This document shows positions 12,703 to 22,989 of a stretch of 64,000 nt of DNA, piece after piece. The DNA is taken from positions 372,001 to 436,000 of the forward strand of contig CALYLX010000126.1 in the NCBI GenBank assembly GCA_944990035.1, given 5' to 3'. Positions within the stretch are counted from its first letter, which is position 1; each line of letters opens with the position of its first letter. Both the position numbers and the translations under genes were made by a program. The notes beneath the pieces were generated by a model, which worked only from the letters and a program-made list of their open reading frames with translations, was not told where the DNA came from and did no database searches. The stretch is from Clitopilus passeckerianus (taxonomy: Eukaryota > Basidiomycota > Agaricomycetes > Agaricales > Entolomataceae).

Positions 12703-13576
12703 TCAGTCTTTCGGAAGGGTACGCAGCCATTTTAGGAAATGCGGCACATCCTACGGGGAGCAAGTAGTTAGTCTTAGAACTTCGGAAGGAAAAGAACTCC
12801 CCACCTTTGTGATGCTGCTATCCATGCTGCTCTCCGCGATAAAATTCGGAATCAAACCTCCAGGTGTACTAGCGGTGGCCATCCGCCATTCGGTGTTGCC
12901 GTTCTCTAAAGCCAGGAGTCGTTCTACACTAACATAGCGTCCCTTGACCCCTTTCTTCTCAAGTTTTGCCAGTTCTGGATCAGCGGAAAGGTTAATGGGT
13001 ATTGAGACGATAAGACCAGTTCTAGGAACGCCCTCGCCACCTTCGCTGAGGCAGAAGACTTGCAGTTCAGTGAACACACGAGGTGAGACGGGGGGAGGAA
13101 AAGTGTAGTAGAGTGACCAGATCTCGGTGGTGGATGAGACGACTTTCAGTTGCTTAACATCTTTCAGCTCTGGTATGTACCTAGATAGGGTTCAATACGA
13201 GCATCTGAACGCAAACACTATGCTTACCCTGCTTCGTTCGTAGCCTTGTCCTTCCCCAACTTATCCCAGAACTGTTCGAAGGTTGCTTCTTCCGGGGTGT
13301 GCTCGCTCGCACGACAGTGCCAGTGCAAGGTTCCTTCGCCTGTAGTCGAAGTAGACTGGTATGTTTTGACAACTTGGTGATATGTCTTTCCAGGTTTCCA
13401 TGATGCAGTCGAGTTAATCAAACGCTGGGCTGCTGTGATGATGGTTTCTTCCGCTGGCAGGTCTGACAGATGGGACACAAATCAGATACAGAGGGAGGCA
13501 ATAGACAGAATGTCTGACCGGAAGGTTTCAATGGCGTCAACGAGAGATGAAAGTTGTCCGTCTGAGTTTCGGACAT
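12703..13576 (-). CDS. DUF3074-type (START-like) domain protein
   Basis: Four exons (13576-13519, 13462-13228, 13180-12805, 12750-12703) give about 238 aa. The core has the order typical of fungal DUF3074 proteins: a WKPGKTYHQVVKTY segment, TFEQFWDKL, then the beta-rich YYTFPPPVSPRVFTELQV with a following VSIPIN strand, and WRMATASTPGGLIPNFI near the end. The end reads DVPHFLKWLRTLPKD. The domain resembles START/Bet v1 lipid-binding folds, but its ligand is unknown. The first intron uses a weak donor (GTCAGA). It is transcribed in the same direction as bL27m, about 200 bp downstream of it. Confidence 0.78.
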
Positions 13577-13777
13577 AGTGGTTCGATGCTAAGAGTGGAG
13601 CTAAAAATAGGGTCAAAGTCTAAGCATTCAGAGGGGAAATATAGTAAAGGTTAAAATCCGGCCTAGGGAGTATCTGGAGCGTCAAGTCGAATCTGAAAGC
13701 AGCCCGGGAGCAAGAAACACAATGGATAGTTCGATTAGGTCTAATGCTAGCAGTGAGGTGTAAAATGCAGGGGTAGA

Positions 13778-14382
13778 TTATGAGCTCGCCTTCAGAGCGT
13801 TAAGATTTACAAGACCGCAGTACCGACTCCTTCCCCTTGTGACTTCGTCCCTTGGCAAGACCTCTCCCCGCTCGAACACCACACCCACGTATCGCCTGAA
13901 TCCTCGCATCCATTTTTCTTTGTAGAACCTCACGTAGCCCGGTGCAGTGGCGTAGAGTGTGTGGTCACGGCCCATTTCTATCTAAAACACAAGAGGAATC
14001 GTTTGAGCATAATGAACAAAGCTTCAGTCAAAATTTTACACACATGGTCCCCTGCATGGAACAGAGTGCCTCGCTGGCGAACAATGATGTTTCCCGGAAT
14101 CACGTATTGGTCTGGACGTGTCACCGAATATCAGAGACGGTAGAAATCAGTCATTTGTTATATTGACTCACCTGAGAACTTTTTGACACCCAAACGTTTG
14201 CCTGGCGAACCTCCATGATTGTGAACCGTGCCTCCGGCTCTTTTTGTGGCAGTACGGACGGCACCTACAAGGTTATTGTTGAGTCACAAGTGAAAGCTAG
14301 AGACAAAAGACAAGAGCGTACCCAATACTGTGAAAGGATTTCTGCCCGCTGCTACGTTTATGCAACGGTTTATAAACGACAT
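13778..14382 (-). CDS. Mitochondrial large-subunit ribosomal protein bL27
   Basis: Four exons (14382-14322, 14264-14172, 14111-14044, 13981-13778) give about 141 aa. The bL27 signature is clear: AVRTATKRAGGTVHNHGGSPGKRLG, with GKRLGVKKF, then VIPGNIIVRQRGT and GDHIEMGRDHTLYATAPGYV. The N-terminus (MSFINRCINVAAGR) is basic and fits mitochondrial import. The C-terminal extension beyond the bacterial core (FERGEVLPRDEVTRGRS) is normal for fungal MRPL27-type proteins. It acts near the peptidyl-transferase centre of the mitoribosome. The start lies 204 bp from the SKP1 start on the opposite strand, so the two share a promoter region. Confidence 0.93.
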
Positions 14383-14586
14383 TGCCGCTAAAAGGAATAA
14401 AGGACAAGGGTCCGTTGTTGCTGGCGTTACGCGCAGTGACTCTAATTTACAGCGGTCCACGCGTCGGGTATTGCCGATCCAAATTGGTTCATAACACGGC
14501 CATCTTGCAGGCATCAGTCTAACAGCATTCCTCTCCAACGCCACGAAGTTCCTCGTTTTTCTTCTCTTTCTTAAACGCACGGAATA

Positions 14587-15388
14587 ATGGTTCTCCTCGT
14601 CACTTCCGACAATGAGCAATTCGTCACCGACCGTGACATCGTTGAGCGCAGTGTGCTCATCAAGAACATGCTTGAAGGTACATATCTACACAGCATTTCC
14701 ACCCCAGTTTCAAGGAAATAGGACAAGCAGTTGACTACCTCCCGTGTCTATAGATGTTGGCGAGTCAGATCAACCCATTCCCTTGCCTAACGTGTCTTCC
14801 AGCGTCTTGAAGAAGGCAAGCCGACACGCCATCTCACGAGCTGATAACAACCGAAATTGACGCCACCCTTTGTTCTGCCTTTATCAGGTTCTGGAATACT
14901 GCGAGCACCACCGTGGAGAGCCCCTTCCCGCAGCCGACTCTGAGCAAAGTCAGGATGAGACCCGCAAGCGCACTACCGATATCAGCGAGTGGGACCAAAA
15001 GTTCATCACTGTTGATCAGGAGATGCTCTTCGAGATTATCCTGGCTGCCAACTACCTCGATATCAAGCAGCTTCTGTGAGTCCTTGGACGGCGTTTTGCA
15101 CGCTGTCGGCACGTGTTCTGAACACGTTTCTAGGGACGTTGGTTGCAAGACTGTCGCCAACATGATCAAGGGAAAGACCCCTGAGGAAATTCGCAAGCTC
15201 TTCAACATCGTCAACGACTTCACCCCTGAGGAAGAGGTGCGTGTATATTCTTTAATTCTGTGGAACCGTATTCACCCGATCCTTTGTGTTTAGGCTCAAA
15301 TCAGGAAAGAAAACGTAAGTGCATTATGGGTCCATGATATAAATCATACTGACAAATGTTTACACAGGAATGGGCAGAGGACCGATGA
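14587..15388 (+). CDS. skp1: SKP1, SCF ubiquitin-ligase adaptor
   Basis: Six exons (14587-14677, 14754-14815, 14888-15075, 15134-15236, 15294-15314, 15368-15388) give 161 aa. The N-terminal POZ-like part begins [12 protein letters not shown] and ends [20 protein letters not shown]. The C-terminal part has [63 protein letters not shown] and the conserved end EWAEDR that touches F-box proteins. Skp1 bridges cullin-1 and F-box proteins. Intron 2 uses a GC donor (GCAAGC at 14816). It heads a run of four SKP1-type genes on the same strand and shares a divergent promoter with bL27m. Confidence 0.96.
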
Positions 15389-15924
15389 ATGCACCCACGA
15401 CGTTCTTGTTTTTTGCCTTCGATTGTACATTCAGTTTTCCCTGTATTCACTCACTGCTGTTCTTCGAGAAACGCATTTGATCACTATCATCAACGAAGAA
15501 AATCATTAGGAAGAAGCCCTGTCCAGTATAAATATGACTGCTTGAGATAATAAAACGATTTTACTGCGCATATAGTCACGAGTTCTTTGCTTGATTCTAA
15601 TCTACAGTGTTCCTTTTCCCAGCACCATCCTCTCAAACCGGAGGTGAGTCCTTCCACGACGTTTGATGGGGTTTACAGGCTCATTCTTGTACTCCAGATT
15701 CTGGCTTAGACCGTCCCTTTTCCAATGCGCCACTTGATTGGGCATATCTCAGACTCGACGCTGGATGGTCAGCCTCACAATCCCCTTACATATATCTCAG
15801 ACTGGTGGTCTATATACGCTCTTTCTCCTATCGCTCCCCGCCTTGGGCCTATCCTTGAACCGCTCGGCCATATTTGAACATCGACGCGACTCCCTCTCCG
15901 CCTGGACTAGCCGGCCGATTCGAT

Positions 15925-16757
15925 ATGAAGTGTGACATGAGGACGCTGATAAGTGCTGACGGAGAGTTAATATATGCGGATCGTGAAGCGTTGAAACAGA
16001 GTGCGGTACTTGATGGTGTGCTCCTGTCTAATTCCACGCCTCTATCGGTGTACTAACACCACGCCTTTCTCCCAACCTGAACTGTAGCGTTCGCAGATGC
16101 AGCTCTACCTGGCCAGGTTATCCCAGTCGCGAACGTCACGGGCGATATTCTTCAAAAGGTCGGAATCTCGCCATGTCACGCTGCGGCCCCAGGCTAACCC
16201 AGGCATTCACGCAGATAATCAAATACTGTACCCGCCATTGTGATCGCACGCCCGTCTTCATTGTCGAGGAGGCTCGCGAATTGTCCGTAACGCCTTGGTG
16301 CAGGAAATTCATTAACGGTCTGGAGCCTGACGTGCTCTCGTGCATCATCACGTCGGCGTACTTCCTTGATATACCCGCCTTGGTGTATGTTCCCTTCTCC
16401 TTCACTACTTTCTATCTGGAGGCTGACAGAGGTCAAGCTCGCTCGGATGCAAAGCTTACGCCAAGATGATGTGGGCTTCGAAGACGTTGACGGAAATGGC
16501 TGATTGGTTGGAGATCGATTTCGAGCCTCCTATAGAGAAGCCGGTGGTCGATGTGAGTACGGGAAAAGGCGCCAGGGTTCAATGATTGACCAAGGTTGTT
16601 GTCCTAGGCAAAGAGTAGTGCTAGAAAAACGTCAAAGAGCCCTCAGAAGATTGGGCCCGTTTCAAGGAAGATGATGAAGAGGGTTCCAGAGGAGCTGCGA
16701 AGTATGGTGCTTCGTTTCCGGATTTCTCTGGTCGCTGACTATCCTTCTCGCCTCTAG
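15925..16757 (+). CDS. SKP1-like paralogue B, diverged, with a basic insertion
   Basis: Exons at about 15925-16015, 16088-16158, 16215-16382 and two or three more follow the SKP1 exon plan. The N-terminal half (TLISADGELIYADREALKQS, then VIPVANVTGDILQKIIKYC) and the middle (VTPWCRKFINGLEPDVLSCI, SAYFLDIPAL, CKAYAKMMW) align with SKP1. A basic Ser/Lys-rich stretch (SARKTSKSPQKIGPVSRK) sits before VPEELR, where SKP1 has [11 protein letters not shown]. Read straight through, the frame stops at 16757. An intron from 16703 to an AG near 16757 would instead restore RRLFAFI and end at 16928. The canonical WAEDR end is missing in both versions. It may bind other partners or be decaying. Confidence 0.68.
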
Positions 16758-17138
16758 AGGCTATTTGCATTCATCCAGACTATCGCAGCCCGTGCATCAC
16801 ATTCAGTTCTTATTGACTTGTTTCTTTACTTGGTTATAGGAAGACGCATTCATTCTCACACTTCTGTTCATTCTATCTCGAGTCGGGTTATTGTATTCAA
16901 TAAGAACCATATGGAAATCCATATATGATGTATTCAATAGACGCCAGGCTAGGTATATTCTCTGGATTGTCCTAATTGAGCCAGGTGGTACAGCTGCGGA
17001 GGCCTGAAAGCATCACGGGGATGAGTCGTTTTAATAGCAGATGTCGGTGCCATTCCCCGGAGTCAATCAACTGAGCCACAGTGCTCAGTATCCGCTGCTT
17101 CTCTGCTTTTCTGTGTCTTTTACGTATACGGAGCTGTC

Positions 17139-17810
17139 ATGGTCATCCTTCGTACTGCAGATGATAAAGTCCTCTCGATGGAACCCGATCTCGCGAAGCA
17201 GAGTGCTCTACTAGGAGGTCCAGTGCGATTAACTGGATAGTGCTAGGCCAGATGGCTGATTAGACTCCTTGCTAGCAGACTTCGCAGAAACAGACTTGGA
17301 CGAGCCAGTTGCCTTGACAGAGATTACTGCAGATATCTTCAAGAAAGTAACTGCTCCTCAAATGGCCGACGGCTTCATGAGCTGATCATATCGTTGTCTA
17401 GATCATAGAGTTCTGCAATCATCATAGGGGTGAAACGTTCAATGCGTCGTATGAGCAGAAGAAGTCGCTCCGAGAGTTCTCAGAATGGGACAAGCAATTT
17501 ATTAGCCTTGAAGTCAAAGAAATATTTGGAGTGATCAAGGCTGCCAATTTCCTGAACATCCCACCACTTCTGTAGATCCGCATTCTCTGCTCTCCATCGT
17601 GTTCCTATGCATACTGATCATCCTCGAAGGAACCTTGGAACTTCCAAAATTTCTGCGTTGATAATTGGCAAGAGTCCGGAAGAAATCAGAGAGATGTTCA
17701 ATATCTCTGCGCCTTTTCAATCCCAGGCGGCTCAGGTACGAAGTCCCGCTTTCGTGGACACCGTTCAAGGATGTTCATTGTGTCTCATTTAGCCGGTGCG
17801 GAATCCGTAA
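17139..17810 (+). CDS. SKP1-like paralogue C
   Basis: Starts at ATG 17139 (MVILRTADDKVLSMEPDLAKQ). Later exons read VALTEITADIFKK, then IIEFCNHHRGETF, REFSEWDKQFISLEVKEIF, AANFLNIPPLL, LIIGKSPEEIREMFNI and a short last exon ending PVRNP with a stop at 17808-17810. The order and intron positions match SKP1 (about 155 aa), so it is a tandem copy. The POZ-like half is shortened between the second and third exons. The last exon lacks the EWAEDR end that SKP1 uses at the F-box interface. The first intron donor (GTCCAG) is weak. A role as an alternative SCF adaptor is possible but unproven. Confidence 0.75.
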
Positions 17811-18144
17811 GGCCCCTAGATCGAAGGTAGATCCTAATGCCGAACGAATCCAAGTGTCGAAAATTGGTGTTGGTTCGAATTTGATAGTTGAAATTTCAAA
17901 TGATTTTCATCGGATTTAAATCCAATATTCTTCTCAATTACTAAGGCACAAATATTATTATCAGAGGTTCTGGGCGTTCTAAGTGAGGCCTATGAGACCA
18001 TTTCATTCTACGAGGGCTTGCTCAGTCTCACTGATCGCTCACCGACATGAGACCTCGCACTGAATGGCTCCAACAACGATTCACCTCCCCTATCCCACAG
18101 AATAGATCATTGAAGTGAAGGGACTGTCTACAAGATGGTCCCCC

Positions 18145-18710
18145 ATGATTACCCTCGTCAGCGCAGATTGCGAGTACATTGCTGTAGACAGGAAGACCAT
18201 CAAGCAAAGTCGTGTCCTCGATTGCATCTCTGTGAGGGAGGGTCAGGTCGTTCCCGTGCGAGATGTTGAAGGAAGGGCACTCGGAAATGTCAGTATCCTG
18301 TTTTCCGACTAGGTTAAGGTTCTGAAATACATTTGTAGGCGATGGAATATTGCGCTCACCACAAGAATCGGACCGACATGATTCAGGCGGAGCTCGGGAA
18401 CCACCGCCCAGACGAGTGGGAAGGGGAATTCGTACTTGGAATGAGCCGCAAAGACAGAGATGACTTGATTATTGCAGCAAGAGCTCTAGATATTCCGGGC
18501 TTGGGGTAAGTCCCGGACTGACTATTCCAAATCGACCATAGTCACTCCCCTCACGATTTCAGCCGACTTTTGAGAAAACACGCGCAGGATGGGGAGAAAG
18601 AGGAGCTACAAGAAGAGTTCTGCGCATCCTTGCCACCCGAAGTATTTGACAAGCAAATGAGGCTTGTGATGAAAGCCCTCCATGGTGATGGATATATTGG
18701 CATAATATGA
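18145..18710 (+). CDS. SKP1-like paralogue D, most diverged
   Basis: ATG 18145 opens MITLVSADCEYIAVDRKTIKQ, the SKP1-like first strand and helix, continuing GQVVPVRDVEGRALGN. Introns at about 18291-18340 and 18507-18562 give following exons AMEYCAHHKNRTDM, DEWEGEFVLGMSRKDRDDLI and ARALDIPGLGRLLRKHAQ. The protein ends in a long helical stretch (FCASLPPEVFDKQMRLVMKA) and GYIGII, with a stop at 18708-18710. The pattern hydrophobic strand / EYC..HH / DxWxxxF / A..LDIP..L is the SKP1 fold, but many conserved residues differ and GKTPEEIR is replaced. It is the last of the cluster and probably the fastest evolving; its function is unknown. Confidence 0.68.
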
Positions 18711-19009
18711 ACGGTGCCATTGCTACCTTTTCTAGACCGTTCTAGTTTCGGTAGTCCTTGTTTGAAAGTGTAATTTAGCAGTCAAGAGAATGATTAGGTT
18801 CATGATCCTGTTCGGGGCCTCAAAACCAGAAACCATTGAGAATGACTGTTTTTGACTTGATCAAAGCCTCAAAGAACACTGGGTCGGAATCGGACTTCGG
18901 AAGAATTTCTGTGAGGGTTTACGTAAGATTCCCGGTAGCCCAGTTTGGTAGTACATGAACACTGCGCTCTACATTCTCGACGCCCAACACCTTCAACCCT
19001 CTGGCAGGG

Positions 19010-20791
19010 ATGCCAACCATACCGGAATTGCCTGGAAATGTTGTGCCACGAAATTCTGACCAAGAAAGATGGCTGAAGGATCACGTCGCCCGGTTGTGTC
19101 ATATGGACCACCCAAGGTTAGTTTGTGGACAAAATAAGCGATATTGCTCGTCTGACGGGTTCTGCGGTTGTTAGATTTCCAGGGAGCCAGCCAGTCAGCT
19201 TCGGCACAAGAGACCTCGATAAGTTGGAAAAGCAAGAGTGCGTGGTCGCGTACTTACGCGTGCGATGCTGCCTGCTGACGAATGTGCCGACAGTTACTGG
19301 GTATGCGAAAAGTCTGATGGCGTTCGAGTTCTATTCTTCATAAATACGAACGTGGCCACAAAGGACCAAGCTCTGTATCTTGTTTGTGCTCTCTCTTAGC
19401 GACTCCACTCACGGATGGACTGACACGTTCGACAGATCGATCGACATAATACCTATCGCCAGCTTGCTGGCATTTTCTTTCCACATCATGAAAACCCTTA
19501 TGTACCTCTGCGAGATACCCTGCTAGACGGTGAACTTGTCATTGACGTGGATCCGCGCACCAAAAAAGTGATTTCCAACTCTGCTAATTGAGCCTCCGGT
19601 TGCTTACCTGGATTGACCTGCAGGAAACCCTGCGCTATCTTGCTTTCGATTGCATGGTGGTGGACGAACAAAATGTCATGTCACGACCCCTGGACAAAAG
19701 ATACGGAGTAAGAAACCCTCGTGGTGCCCAGCCTTCTGCTTTGAAACTGACCTCGGAAACAGAGGTTGAAAGAATGGTTCTATAAACCTTACGCTCAAAT
19801 GATGAAAGACCATCCTCAAATGGTGGCATCCCAGCCGTTCGAGTAAGTCATCATTGTATCTAACACCATTCTATGCTTAGTCCTATCAGTGTGAAGGTGA
19901 AAGATATAAATTTCTCCTACCATGTCGAGAAGGTGTTCAACCTGGATATCCCCAATTTGCAACACGGGAATGACGGACTCATATATACCTGCGTTAATAC
20001 GCCCTACCAGCCTGGTACTGACCCCAACATGTAAGCTTAGTAGCTTCCTCTCGAGTGCCGTAGTATTCAACCACTTTTGCAGAATGAAATGGAAGCCACC
20101 CTCAGAAAACTCCATAGACTTCAAACTTGTTCTGCGTTTTCCCCCGTCGCGCGGACAACCCAGCCAACCCGATTTTCATGCCAAACCTATCTTTCTTCTC
20201 CACGTCTGGTGTGGTGATGAAAGAGGTGTCGCCAAATATGAACCGTACGATGAAATGTATGTGGACGACGATGAGTGGGAGAGGTAAGATCTCCTTGCTT
20301 GGCGGTCAGGTTGACGACTGTTAACGCGTTTTATACTTCTTTTCAGGCTGAAAGCTTCACGAGAACAAATTGACGATCGCGTCGTAGAAGTTCACTGGGA
20401 TCAAGCTATTTCACGTTGGCGCATGATGCGCTTCAGAGACGACAAACCGAACGGAAATCACCGAAATGTCGTAGAAAACATCATCCAGACCATTATTGAC
20501 GGCGTAGAAAAGGATCAGCTCCTCGCACGATCAAACGATATTCGGACCGCCTGGAAGGCTCGACAGGGACAATCTGCGACCTCTCAGCCTCAACCCCACC
20601 CTCCATCACAAACTCACCATGCCCCTCAGCATCACGCCGGGCCAGCGCCTTTGCCACCCCATCCGGCCAGTCTACCAGCTGTTAGCAAAAACGTTCCTCC
20701 TCCCTCGGCGGTATTGAGGTATGGCCCTCTGGCTGCTTCCCCGTGGAGCAAGGTCGGCGGTCCTCAAGAAATCGCAGGCATACAGCGCTGA
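19010..20791 (+). CDS. CEG1: mRNA capping enzyme, guanylyltransferase subunit
   Basis: Nine exons (19010-19116, 19175-19237, 19294-19381, 19436-19567, 19624-19707, 19763-19842, 19881-20030, 20083-20283, 20347-20791) give about 449 aa. The nucleotidyltransferase motif I is EKSDGVRVLFF, whose lysine is the GMP-accepting residue. Other motifs are TLLDGELVID, LRYLAFDCMVVD, FKLVLRF and, at the OB-fold, the Trp/Glu-rich VVEVHWDQAISRWRMMRFR with DDKPNGNHRNVVENI (motif VI region). The enzyme transfers GMP to the 5' diphosphate of nascent RNA in the nucleus. There is no RNA triphosphatase domain, as is usual for fungi, where that is a separate protein. The C-terminal tail is Pro/His/Gln-rich and probably disordered. 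Confidence 0.94.
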
Positions 20792-22193
20792 TTTCGGAAA
20801 CGCGTCCGCGTCGCGTCAACAGTGGTCGTCGTGCTCGGCTCAAAACAGGATTGATGAATAGAGAATGATGACTTGGGCTCGCGTATGAGGAGAGCATGCG
20901 CTGCTTTCCGCATTATATGGGGTAGGAAAGGCGACGAATGGCAGGTGATCAAGGAGAACACTTGGGCGTGGATTCGAACTGCAGATCAGGGGAAATGGTC
21001 TCCACCAGCTGCTGCGGCTTGGAAGAAGCTCTTATACCATTGGATGATGCTTTATATCTCTAAGGGGCCTAACACCACCACATCTTCCATTGATCAGGCA
21101 ACGCAGCGAAAGCGAGGAGTCTTTGACCGTCATCGCGGTACCTAGTTGGGGTCCGCCTGTTGTTCCAACGTTTGGGCGCGGTTCCCATCCTGTCCTAACG
21201 TGCACCCCATTTCAACCAGACGACAACAAGCAAGACACCCGCGGGACATCATTGACGGTGTCAAAATGCAATCATATATATGTATGATAAGTTATTTTCA
21301 GAGTAGGCATCACGTTGTACCTAATCATGATGTTTGGGATCAGATATTCATTGTTGTATGTACTGGAAAAATCGACATTTTAAATATGGTATCTTGTGGG
21401 ATAGCCGACATTTCAAGTGTCATTGCCAGTCGTAAGAACGCGTGTAAAGCTTCGAGAGCAAGGAAAGCAATGGGAGAAAGGATGCATACGGAACATGGGA
21501 GGGAAGGGGATGCATGTCTAGTCGTTACAATTGATAGGGAAACAGAAAATGAGGATGAGAAGACAATTATGAGGTGCTGCCAATGTAAATGCGATGGGTA
21601 GGTAAGTAGATGAAGATGATGAAGCAAGAAAGCTGTAACTACTAAAAGGTGTAAGTAAATGCGTAAAATGTAAGCGTAAATGTAACGAGCAATAGATGGG
21701 AGATATAAAAAGGTCGTCAAAGGCATTCATCAGCTCTTTCCGAGAGCTCAGAAGAATAAAAGTCGTAAAGGCTAGCAATTGTTGCTGCGGGTAATGCGGG
21801 GCTAAAATGCGTAGTCTATGGAGCTGGAATCAAGTCCCAGGATAGAATAGAAGTGGAAGACTTTTAACATCGTAAAAGGTCGTGATTCTGTATGGAGGCA
21901 GAAGCAAATAAACGCGGATGTTGAAGGGTGAACAATGAGGAAAGGTGACGGTGGAAAGATGAATGCAGCAAATGAAGAGTAATGCCAGAAGAAAAGGAGA
22001 TGGATGTCGCGTGGGTAGGTGTGATAGTGGTGAATGGTAGATGCTCGACAGGAGAAATGGTGCCTCGAACGCCCAAGCGTGGAACGGATACGTCGCGTAT
22101 GACGGCGATGCGGTGAAAGTCCGGAAGACACAGTTCGAGTTGAACTCGAAGTAATTTTTAAACGCTCCTCTACGCGTTTGAGGCTGCTAGTGC
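20792..22193. other. Region without a supported gene (3' flanks)
   Basis: About 1.4 kb between the converging capping-enzyme gene and the minus-strand unknown gene. It is rich in A and G on the plus strand over 21400-22100, so the minus strand is pyrimidine-rich. Short open frames there are low-complexity Leu/His/Ser products of this bias. A GTAAATG/GTAAGCG-like motif recurs near 21650-21690. It probably contains the 3' untranslated regions. Confidence 0.45.
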
Positions 22194-22989
22194 TCAGTTG
22201 CAGAGCAGAGGCGATGCCGAAAGGGGTGAAAGGCTGAAGTCTGCATAGAGACTTGCTGTGTGTGTTTTGAGGGTGCTACGGTCGTTGACTGTATGCGTAC
22301 GCGGAGAGAACAGGGAGGGTGTGTCTCCGCAAGTGAGTGAACGATGCAGAGAAGGCACAGATCTCCGTGAAGGGCTTGACTCTATGTCAGGGAGAGACAA
22401 TCGCAACCCATCGAACATGGTGTCCTCTGAGGAAGCTGAGGACGACACCGATGATTGTCGCGAATGTGAGTGACGCGTTGGAGAATGTGGGCTGATTGAT
22501 AGCGCTGCAAACTCATTTGTGGGTGCCTGGAAAGTGAAGTGGGTATATGCGCGCTCAACAGGATGTCTGGTGAATAACTGTATGGGCGCATACCTCCACG
22601 TTATCCTCCGCAATGAAGGACGATAGCGTCCTCGTCAACAGTCCCTCGGCGTCACCCTCAGCACCAATAGACGTGATAGCATTATTGAGGACCAGAACTT
22701 CCTGTACGGCAAACCCGTGGTTAATCAACCGGTCAAGGGCATCGTCGTGAGTGCGCTCCTCCAGATCCTCGCCAGCGTCAGCTGTCGGACTGTCAAAGTC
22801 ATGCTGACCCTCGGTGACCTTCCACCACTCAATATCGGCCAGTACTCTCCTCGAGTTCACGTCTGAGCCCGAAGAACGCCTACGTCCATGGCCTCGGGTG
22901 ACGAGGCCATTGCTGTTGACTGAGCTGGACAAGGAGTAAGGTGATGACCTCACAACCGGCGTCGAGTACGTTCTACGAAGAGAGGGCAT
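22194..22989 (-). CDS. Unknown Ser/Arg-rich protein
   Basis: Two exons (22989-22594 and 22526-22194) join in phase 0 to give 242 aa. The N-terminus (MPSLRRTYSTPVVRSSPYS) is Ser/Arg-rich. A short ordered core follows (RRVLADIEWWKVTEGQ, then a helix ending ALDRLINHGFAVQEVLVL). The second exon is Ser/Pro/Thr-rich (SPHSPTRHSHSRQSSVSSSA) with many possible phosphorylation sites. I do not recognise a family. The ordered DIEWWKVTEGQ segment looks conserved in kind, and the gene has clean splice borders, so I consider it real. A stretch just upstream is also open after an AG near 23060, so an additional 5' exon is possible. Confidence 0.6.

Noticed and set aside
22258..22473. Plus-strand frame over the unknown Ser-rich gene
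   Set aside because: Antisense to the second exon at 22526-22194, which has a better splice context.
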